From NCBI RefSeq assembly GCF_022012435.1, contig NZ_JAKLUA010000007.1, positions 186,001 to 250,000 on the forward strand: a stretch of 64,000 nt of DNA, in the 5' to 3' direction. Source of the stretch: Bradyrhizobium zhengyangense. Its GTDB lineage: Bacteria; Pseudomonadota; Alphaproteobacteria; Rhizobiales; Xanthobacteraceae. The notes below the pieces were generated by a model, which ran no database searches, had not been told where the DNA came from, and saw only the letters and a program-made list of their open reading frames with translations. Below are positions 58,421 through 64,000 of the stretch, piece after piece; position 1 is the first letter of the stretch; every line of letters begins with the position of its first letter. The position numbers and the translations under genes are program-made.

Positions 58421-59260
58421 ATGACCACGCCCAAGGCTCCCGCAGCCTGTTTGATCGGATGGCCGGCCGCGCATTCGCGCTCGCCGCTGATCCATCATTA
58501 TTGGCTGCGCACGCTCGGCATCGAAGGCGGCTATGTCATCGAGGCCGTGCCGCCGGATGATTTGCGCGATTTCGTGCTTCGGCTGTCGCTGCGCGGCTTT
58601 GTCGGCGCCAATGTCACCATTCCGCACAAGGTCGGCGTGCTCGAACTGTCGACCCCCGATGCGCGCGCCAAGGCCGTGGGCGCCGCCAACACGCTGTGGT
58701 TCGAAGACGGCGAACTGCGTTCGACCAATACCGATGTCGAGGGCTTTCTCGGCAATCTCGACGCCAGCGCGCCTGGCTGGGACAAGGCCGGGGAGGCGCT
58801 GGTGCTGGGGGCGGGCGGCTCCTCGCGCGCGGTCGTGTTCGGCCTGCTCGAACGCGGCTTCACCAATGTCCATCTTGCCAACCGCACCCTGGCGCACGCC
58901 GAGGCCCTTGCGACGCAGTTCGGACCGAACGTGCTTCCGCTGGCCTGGGATGGGATCAGCGACGTCCTGCCGCGGGCCAAGCTTCTCGTGAACACGACCT
59001 CGCTCGGCATGCATGGCCAGCCTGCGCTCGCGGTCGATGTGGCGCGGCTGCCGGAAGCCGCCGTCGTCGCCGACCTCGTCTATGTTCCCCTGGTGACGCC
59101 GTTGCTCGCGGCCGCCAGGGCCCGCGGGCTGAGGACCGCCGATGGGCTCGGCATGCTCCTGCACCAGGCGGTGCGCGGCTTCGAGCTCTGGTTCGGCCAG
59201 CGGCCTGAAGTGACCGCCGAGCTCCGCGCGCTGGTCGAGGCCGATCTCACAAAGACTTGA
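58421..59260 (+). CDS. aroE: Shikimate dehydrogenase
   Basis: This 279-residue enzyme reduces 3-dehydroshikimate to shikimate with NADPH. It has the shikimate-binding AACLIGWPAAHSRSPLIHH, catalytic Lys in ANVTIPHKVGVL, the AAGAVGAANTL-type segment KAVGAANTLWF and the cofactor loop VLGAGGSSRAVVFGLLERG. NTTSLGM and DGLGMLLHQAVRGFELWFG close the C-terminal part. GAGGGAAGG abuts the ATG at 58421; 24 in-frame codons upstream are not conserved. Confidence 0.95.
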   Translation: MTTPKAPAACLIGWPAAHSRSPLIHHYWLRTLGIEGGYVIEAVPPDDLRDFVLRLSLRGFVGANVTIPHKVGVLELSTPDARAKAVGAANTLWFEDGELRSTNTDVEGFLGNLDASAPGWDKAGEALVLGAGGSSRAVVFGLLERGFTNVHLANRTLAHAEALATQFGPNVLPLAWDGISDVLPRAKLLVNTTSLGMHGQPALAVDVARLPEAAVVADLVYVPLVTPLLAAARARGLRTADGLGMLLHQAVRGFELWFGQRPEVTAELRALVEADLTKT

Positions 59261-59315
59261 GAGAATAGTGCGTCGTCTCCGGCGTTCTATCCCGCGGGGA
59301 CAATCGGAGACATCA

Positions 59316-59942
59316 ATGACGATCCAACGTGCCAATTTCACGCGCCCGCTCATCGCCGTCGCGATGGTGGCTGCTTCAACCTTTGCCGCCGTGGCGCAAA
59401 AGGCGCCGGTGCCGACCCGCGTTCGCGGCACGATCGAGAGCGTCGACGGCGACACGCTGCAGGTCAAGTCGCGCAGCGGCGAGGACGTCAAGCTGCATAT
59501 CGCCTCCGACGCACGCGTCGTCGGCGTCACCAAGATCTCGCTGGCCGACATCAAGGTCGGCTCCTTCGTCGGCGCCACCACCGTGCCGGGGCCGGATGGC
59601 GGCAACAATGCCGTCGAGGTGCACGTGTTTCCGGAGAGCATGCGCGGCACCGGCGAGGGCTCGCGGCCCTATGATCTCAAGCCCAATTCCAGCATGACCA
59701 ACGCCACGGTGTCGGAGAGCGTGGTCGGCAATGACGGCCATACGCTGCTGGTGAAGTACAAGGACGGCGAGAAGAAGGTGTTCGTCTCCGATATGACACC
59801 GGTCGTGACCTTCGTTCCCGGCGACAAATCGGAACTCAAAGCCGGCGCCCAGGTCATCGCCTTCATGAAGCAATTACCCGACGGCTCGTTCGAAACCAAC
59901 CGCGTCAGCGTCGGCCGTGACGGCCTGACCCCGCCGATGTGA
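59316..59942 (+). CDS. Exported protein, first of two tandem paralogues
   Basis: This 208-residue protein has a signal peptide (FTRPLIAVAMVAASTFAAVA) and a mature beta-rich domain opening VRGTIESVDGDTLQVKSRSG, an OB-like or DUF5666-like strand pattern. It ends NRVSVGRDGLTPPM. GGAGACATCA precedes the ATG at 59316. The protein aligns along its length with the 60099-60725 product, down to the shared TPPM end. Function is unknown. Confidence 0.8.
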   Translation: MTIQRANFTRPLIAVAMVAASTFAAVAQKAPVPTRVRGTIESVDGDTLQVKSRSGEDVKLHIASDARVVGVTKISLADIKVGSFVGATTVPGPDGGNNAVEVHVFPESMRGTGEGSRPYDLKPNSSMTNATVSESVVGNDGHTLLVKYKDGEKKVFVSDMTPVVTFVPGDKSELKAGAQVIAFMKQLPDGSFETNRVSVGRDGLTPPM

Positions 59943-59949
59943 ATCGGGC

Positions 59950-60025
59950 GAGCATGATCCGGAAAAGTGTGCAGCGGTTTTCCCTCGCGACAAACGCGGA
60001 ACGCGTTTGCGCGGAGATCATGCTC
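59950..60025. repeat. Palindromic repeat, GAGCATGATCCGGAAAAGTG family
   Basis: GAGCATGATCCGGAAAAG begins and GATCATGCTC ends the element; the centre has CGCGACAAACGCGGAACGCG-type subrepeats. It is longer than the copy at 31406-31454 and separates the two tandem paralogues. Confidence 0.8.
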
Positions 60026-60098
60026 AAAAAATTGAGGGAATAGCGGCGGTCAGACGGGGTTTGCCGTGTGATCGTCGCAAACCCTGAAGGGGACAATC

Positions 60099-60725
60099 AT
60101 GGAAATGCTGAACAACTGGATGCCGCGCACCGTCGCGGCTGCGTTCGTCGCCTGTATTCTGACATCAGCGGTCTCGGCGCAGCAGGCGCCGACCGTCCGC
60201 ATCCGCGGCACCATCGAGAGCGTCGACGGCAACATGCTCGGCATCAAGACGCGCGAGGGCAGCGATGTGAAGGTGAAGATGACCGACAACGTCGCCGTCT
60301 TCGCCGTGGTTAAGACGGAGCTCTCCGAGATCAAGGAAGGCTCCTATATCGGCGTCACCGCCATGCCCGAGCCCGACGGCACCCAGAAGGCCATTGCCGT
60401 CCACATCTTTCCGGAGAACCAGCGCGGCGTCGCCGAGGGCTTCCGTCCCTGGGACGCCCGCGCCAATTCCACCATGACCAACGCCACCGTGGCGCAGACG
60501 GTGAAGGGCACCGACGGCCAGAACATCACGGTGAAATACAAGGACGGCGAAAAGAAAGTCGTGGTGCCGCCTGACACTCCGATCGTCACCTTCGTCGCCA
60601 GCGACAAGTCGGAAGTGAAGCCGGGCGCCAAGCTGATCATTTTCGGCGCGGCGAAGAAGGACGACGGCACGCTGGAAGCCAACCGGGTGAATGTCGGCCG
60701 CGACGGCGTGACGCCGCCGATGTGA
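60099..60725 (+). CDS. Exported protein, second of two tandem paralogues
   Basis: This 208-residue protein has a signal peptide (TVAAAFVACILTSAVSAQ) and the domain VRIRGTIESVDGNMLGIKTREG. Conserved blocks shared with its neighbour are NSTMTNATV, VKYKDGEKKV, VTFVASDKSE and the C-terminal RVNVGRDGVTPPM. AAGGGGACAATC precedes the ATG. Same length and layout show a tandem duplication. No enzymatic residues are recognised. Confidence 0.8.
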   Translation: MEMLNNWMPRTVAAAFVACILTSAVSAQQAPTVRIRGTIESVDGNMLGIKTREGSDVKVKMTDNVAVFAVVKTELSEIKEGSYIGVTAMPEPDGTQKAIAVHIFPENQRGVAEGFRPWDARANSTMTNATVAQTVKGTDGQNITVKYKDGEKKVVVPPDTPIVTFVASDKSEVKPGAKLIIFGAAKKDDGTLEANRVNVGRDGVTPPM

Positions 60726-60740
60726 GCGAGCACTGAACTT

Positions 60741-60830
60741 GTAGGGTGGGCAAAGGCGCACTTGCGCCGTGCCCACCATCCTTATCTATTACGCGGAGTT
60801 GGTGGGCACGCTTCGCTTTGCCCGCCCTAC
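60741..60830. repeat. Palindromic repeat, GTAGGGTGGGCAAAG family
   Basis: GTAGGGTGGGCAAAGGCGC...GTGCCCACC mirrors GGTGGGCACG...GCTTTGCCCGCCCTAC. It lies between the convergent paralogue gene and the FMN-dependent oxidase gene. Confidence 0.85.
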
Positions 60831-60847
60831 CGCACCGCCGTTGCGTC

Positions 60848-61984
60848 TCACACCGCAATCACGTGATCGTCGATCTCGTCGATCCGGTTGACGCCGCACA
60901 GGCCCATCGTGGTCAGCAACTCTTTCTGGATGATGTCGATTGCCTTGGCGACGCCGGCCTGGCCGCCGGCGCCCAGGCCATACGCATAAGCGCGGCCGAT
61001 CATGCACGACTTGGCACCGAGCGCGAGCGCGCGCATCACGTCCTGGCCGGAGCGGATGCCGCCGTCGAACATGATCTCCATCTTGTCGCCGACCGCGTCC
61101 GCGATCTCGGGCAGCACCTCGATCGACGACGGCGCGCCGTCGAGCTGGCGACCGCCATGGTTCGACACCACCAGCGCCTGCGCGCCGGTCTTGGCGGCTT
61201 CCTCGGCGTCCTCGACGTCGAGAATGCCCTTGATGATGAGCTTGCCCGGCCAGATGCTGCGGACCCACTCGACGTCCTTCCAGTTCAACGACGTGTCGAA
61301 CTGCGAAGCGGTCCACTCGGCGAGGCGGTTGAGATCCTCGGTGTTCTTCACGTGACCGGCGATGTTGCCGAAGGTGCGGCGCTTGCCCTGCAGCACACCC
61401 GAGACCCAGGCCGGCTTGCTGGCGAAATCCAGGAGCTTCGACAGCGACCATTCGGGAGGCACCGTCATGCCGTTCTTGATGTCGGCGTGGCGCTGGCCGA
61501 TCACCTGCAGATCGACGGTCAGCACCAGCGCGCTGCATTTGGCCGCCATCGCGCGCTGGATCAGGTCCTTGATGAAGCCGCGGTCTCTCATCACGTAGAG
61601 CTGGAACCAGAACGGCTTGTCGACGGCGCCCGCGATGTCCTCGATCGAGCAGATCGACATCGTCGATTGGGTGAACGGGATGCCGGCGGCCTGTGCCGCG
61701 CGACAAGCGTGAATCTCGCCGTCGCCATGTTGCATGCCGAGCAGGCCGACAGGGGCGAGCATCAGCGGCATGGTCGAGGGCTCGCCGAGGATCGTGGTCG
61801 AGGTGTCGCGCCTGGAGACGTCGACCAGGATGCGCTGGCGGAACTTGATCTGCTGCATGTCCTCGCGATTGGCGCGCAGCGTTTCCTCGGCATAGGAGCC
61901 GCGGTCGCAATAGTCGAAGAATGCCTTCGGCACGCGGCGCTTATGCAGCGCGCGTAGATCGTCGATACAGGTAATATGCTTCAT
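60848..61984 (-). CDS. lldD: FMN-dependent 2-hydroxyacid dehydrogenase (LldD-like)
   Basis: This 378-residue TIM-barrel flavoprotein oxidises an alpha-hydroxy acid, most likely L-lactate. The FMN-binding and catalytic residues lie in LVVSNHGGRQLDGAPSS (His active base, Arg substrate contact) and in FDGGIRSGQDVMRALALGA. The N-terminal FDYCDRGSYAEETLRANRED and FTQSTMSICSIED are typical of lactate dehydrogenase/LldD. GGGGAACGTTC precedes the ATG at 61984. Substrate choice between lactate, glycolate and mandelate cannot be settled from sequence. Confidence 0.9.
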   Translation of the reverse strand: MKHITCIDDLRALHKRRVPKAFFDYCDRGSYAEETLRANREDMQQIKFRQRILVDVSRRDTSTTILGEPSTMPLMLAPVGLLGMQHGDGEIHACRAAQAAGIPFTQSTMSICSIEDIAGAVDKPFWFQLYVMRDRGFIKDLIQRAMAAKCSALVLTVDLQVIGQRHADIKNGMTVPPEWSLSKLLDFASKPAWVSGVLQGKRRTFGNIAGHVKNTEDLNRLAEWTASQFDTSLNWKDVEWVRSIWPGKLIIKGILDVEDAEEAAKTGAQALVVSNHGGRQLDGAPSSIEVLPEIADAVGDKMEIMFDGGIRSGQDVMRALALGAKSCMIGRAYAYGLGAGGQAGVAKAIDIIQKELLTTMGLCGVNRIDEIDDHVIAV

Positions 61985-62088
61985 GAACGTTCCCCGGCCC
62001 GTCTTGTCTTGGGAGTCTTGCGTCGGAAGATTTAGAGGTCATCTAGCATGGTTGGATGCACAGCCAAATCGTTTGCGAGGAGGGCGCC

Positions 62089-62256
62089 ATGACCAAGCCG
62101 CACCCGGGGCCTTCGCCTGATAAGATCAAGGAGAAGCAGGCCCTCGACGACGCGCTCGAAGAGGGCCTCGAGGAGACCTTCCCAGCCTCCGATCCCGTCA
62201 ACGTCACCCAGCCGGCGCCGAGCCGCGAGGACGGTCATGTGAAGCGGAAGGGGTGA
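62089..62256 (+). CDS. Small conserved acidic protein
   Basis: This 55-residue protein starts MTKPHPGPSPDKIKEKQALD and contains EEGLEETFPASDPVNVTQP, a sequence I know as a recurrent motif in short alphaproteobacterial proteins of unknown function. It is charged and probably disordered, without a membrane segment. GAGGAGGGCGCC before the ATG at 62089 is a strong SD; eleven codons further upstream are unlikely to be used. Confidence 0.75.
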   Translation: MTKPHPGPSPDKIKEKQALDDALEEGLEETFPASDPVNVTQPAPSREDGHVKRKG

Positions 62257-62313
62257 GGAGGGTTCCGCCCCATTCCGGCGCCAAAACCGGAAATATAATG
62301 TTAACAGTCAGTT

Positions 62314-62335
62314 ACCGGGAACAGGAGTTCCCGGT
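62314..62335. terminator. Perfect 9-bp hairpin between the small gene and glmM
   Basis: ACCGGGAAC at 62314-62322 and GTTCCCGGT at 62327-62335 pair around AGGA. It follows the 55-residue gene by about 60 bases and is flanked by A+T-rich sequence, but lacks a T-tract. It may be a terminator or part of the glmM control region. Confidence 0.4.
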
Positions 62336-62478
62336 TCCGTAATGATTCATCATATTTTTTGAAGCCAATTTAGCCGTCCAGGCATTATAAGACCCCCAGC
62401 AAATCAGGGATACGGGGCCTGTTCGGGCACCCGGAGGTTGTCGTGGGGATCCCTGGTTGTTGCGCGTGGGGGACGATG

Positions 62479-63822
62479 ATGAGCCGCAAATATTTCGGGA
62501 CGGACGGGATCCGGGGCCGCGCCAACGGACTGATCACGCCGGAGCTCGCGCTCAAGGTCGGCCAGGCCGCCGGCCTTGCGTTTCAGCGCGGTGACCACCG
62601 CCACCGGGTCGTGATCGGCAAGGACACGCGGCTGTCAGGCTACATGATCGAATACGCGATGGTCGCGGGCTTCACCTCGGTCGGCATGGACGTGCTGCTG
62701 GTCGGCCCGATGCCGACGCCGGCGGTGGCGATGCTGACCAAGTCGATGCGCGCCGATCTCGGCGTCATGATCTCGGCCTCGCACAATCTGTTCGAGGACA
62801 ACGGCATCAAGCTGTTCGGCCCGCAGGGTTTTAAACTTTCCGACGACGTCGAGAAGCAGATCGAGCAGCTGCTCGACGAGCCGATCGAGAAGCGGCTGGC
62901 GCAGAGCGCGAGCCTCGGCCGTGCCCGCCGTATCGACGGCGTGCATGATCGCTACATCGAATTCGCCAAGCGCACGCTGCCGCGCGATCTCTCGCTCGAG
63001 GGCCTTCGTGTCGTGATCGATTGCGCCAACGGCGCCGCCTACAAGGTGGTGCCGGAAGCGCTGTGGGAATTGGGCGCCGACGTGGTGCCGATCGGCGTCG
63101 AGCCAGACGGTTTCAACATCAACAAGGATTGCGGCTCGACCTCGCCGGAGGCGCTGTCGAAGAAGGTGCGCGAGATGCGCGCCGACATCGGCATTGCGCT
63201 CGATGGCGACGCCGATCGCGTCATCCTGGTCGACGAGCGCGGCCATGTCGTCGACGGCGACCAGCTGCTGGCGGTGATCGCGCAGAGCTGGAAGGAAGAC
63301 GGCCGCCTCTCGCGTCCCGGCATCGTCGCCACCGTGATGTCCAATCTTGGCCTCGAGCGCTTCCTGAAAGGGCACGGGCTCGATCTCGTGCGCACGCCGG
63401 TCGGCGACCGCTACGTGCTCGAGCAGATGCTGAGCGGCGGCTACAATCTCGGCGGCGAGCAGTCCGGCCACATCATCCTGTCCGACTACGCCACCACAGG
63501 CGACGGCTTTGTCGCCGCGCTGCAGGTGCTCGCGGTGGTGCAGAAGCTGCGCCGCCCGGTCTCCGAGGTCTGCCACCGCTTCGATCCGCTGCCGCAGATC
63601 CTCAAGAACGTCCGCCACAAGGGCGGCAAGCCGCTCGACGATTCCGACGTCAAGTCGGCGATCTCCGACGGCGAGAAGCGCCTCAACGGCCATGGCCGTT
63701 TGCTGATCCGCTCCTCCGGCACCGAGCCCGTGATCCGCGTCATGGGCGAAGGCGAGGACCGCATCCTGGTCGAGGACGTCGTCGACACCATCGTCTCGGC
63801 GCTGGGCCAGGCCGCGGCGTAG
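62479..63822 (+). CDS. glmM: Phosphoglucosamine mutase
   Basis: This 447-residue enzyme converts glucosamine 6-phosphate to glucosamine 1-phosphate for UDP-GlcNAc, peptidoglycan and lipid A. The start RKYFGTDGIRGRANG is family-typical. The phosphoserine loop is GVMISASHNLFEDNGIKLFG, the metal loop is ALDGDADRVILVDE, then GGEQSGHIILSDY for sugar binding and RSSGTEPVIRVMGEG for phosphate contact. Tandem ATGs at 62476 and 62479 follow GGGGGACG; the second has better spacing. The gene is single here, without folP or ftsH in the window. Confidence 0.96.
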   Translation: MSRKYFGTDGIRGRANGLITPELALKVGQAAGLAFQRGDHRHRVVIGKDTRLSGYMIEYAMVAGFTSVGMDVLLVGPMPTPAVAMLTKSMRADLGVMISASHNLFEDNGIKLFGPQGFKLSDDVEKQIEQLLDEPIEKRLAQSASLGRARRIDGVHDRYIEFAKRTLPRDLSLEGLRVVIDCANGAAYKVVPEALWELGADVVPIGVEPDGFNINKDCGSTSPEALSKKVREMRADIGIALDGDADRVILVDERGHVVDGDQLLAVIAQSWKEDGRLSRPGIVATVMSNLGLERFLKGHGLDLVRTPVGDRYVLEQMLSGGYNLGGEQSGHIILSDYATTGDGFVAALQVLAVVQKLRRPVSEVCHRFDPLPQILKNVRHKGGKPLDDSDVKSAISDGEKRLNGHGRLLIRSSGTEPVIRVMGEGEDRILVEDVVDTIVSALGQAAA

Positions 63823-63844
63823 CGGCCTTTCAAACGCGACTGGG

Positions 63845-63864
63845 GTGGGGTGATCTCACCCCAC
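63845..63864. terminator. Perfect 9-bp inverted repeat after glmM
   Basis: GTGGGGTGA and TCACCCCAC pair around a TC, 22 bases past the glmM stop codon. No T-tract follows, so it may be a 3' stabilising hairpin or a remnant of a palindromic repeat. Confidence 0.4.
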
Positions 63865-64000
63865 GATTCCGGACCGGTGGAGAGGGGCCGCGCATCCCAG
63901 CCATTTGCGATTGGCAGTGGCCTGTCCGCCGCCATCATCGTACCTAGCAACTCGTGGCAGTCTGCCGCGCCTGCCGGGATGCTGAATTGAACAAGCCTGT

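Noticed and set aside
1..64000. CRISPR arrays, insertion sequences, rRNA or tRNA genes
   Set aside because: No regularly spaced repeats, transposase motifs or conserved RNA cores other than the FMN riboswitch were found by reading.

Overview
The window reads as a piece of a high-G+C alphaproteobacterial chromosome, most likely Bradyrhizobium or a close relative. Supporting this are a form I cox (carbon monoxide dehydrogenase) cluster like that of Oligotropha, a riboswitch-controlled type II lumazine synthase, an IsdG-type heme-degrading protein of the HmuQ/HmuD kind, a long UvrB, and at least six families of palindromic intergenic repeats. Species level is inference; no rRNA or tRNA gene is present to anchor it.

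Layout. 1-7162: a truncated MarR-type regulator, ilvE, hisS, a tautomerase, a hotdog thioesterase, proC, a YbjN-like protein, then an FMN riboswitch and ribH. 7233-15903: a MHYT-LytTR membrane regulator (CoxC-like) followed by coxM-S-L-D-E-F-G, mostly overlapping or closely spaced, with a 12-bp direct repeat ahead of coxM that fits a LytTR binding site. 16023-23732 (minus strand): an ATP-grasp/metallopeptidase gene pair, prs, a lipoprotein, the lgt-midA-pgeF operon and a dienelactone hydrolase. 23939-26975: ubiK-like, rplY, pth, ychF. 26976-27720: an acyltransferase gene between the ychF 3' end and a degenerate second copy of that 3' end. 27750-33822: small membrane or secreted proteins, tandem MaoC dehydratases and two SnoaL-like proteins.

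33838-37160 is the most unusual part: a visibly lower-G+C three-gene minus-strand cassette inserted next to uvrB. It encodes a membrane protein with a PLD-like cytoplasmic domain, a homologue of beta-RFAP synthase (GHMP superfamily), and a fusion of a HAM1/ITPase-like domain, a P-loop nucleotide kinase-like domain and a probable winged helix. A 9-bp direct repeat brackets it. I regard it as the best candidate for an undescribed nucleotide-centred, possibly defensive, system.

37230-51434: uvrB (with a palindromic repeat translated in frame), small zinc-ribbon proteins, a LysR/TauE divergent pair, two GSTs, a DUF1800-DUF1501 secretion-type pair, the heme-degrading monooxygenase, an aldo-keto reductase, a GNAT, a PAS membrane protein and small single-pass membrane proteins. 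51981-63822: an aspartate-type aminotransferase with a clear terminator, a DUF992 protein, an EF-G-like GTPase that lacks the catalytic histidine, a small XRE-type HTH gene behind a nested palindrome, a SulP transporter, aroE, two tandem paralogous periplasmic proteins, an FMN-dependent 2-hydroxyacid oxidase and glmM. No CRISPR array, intact insertion sequence or prophage was seen.
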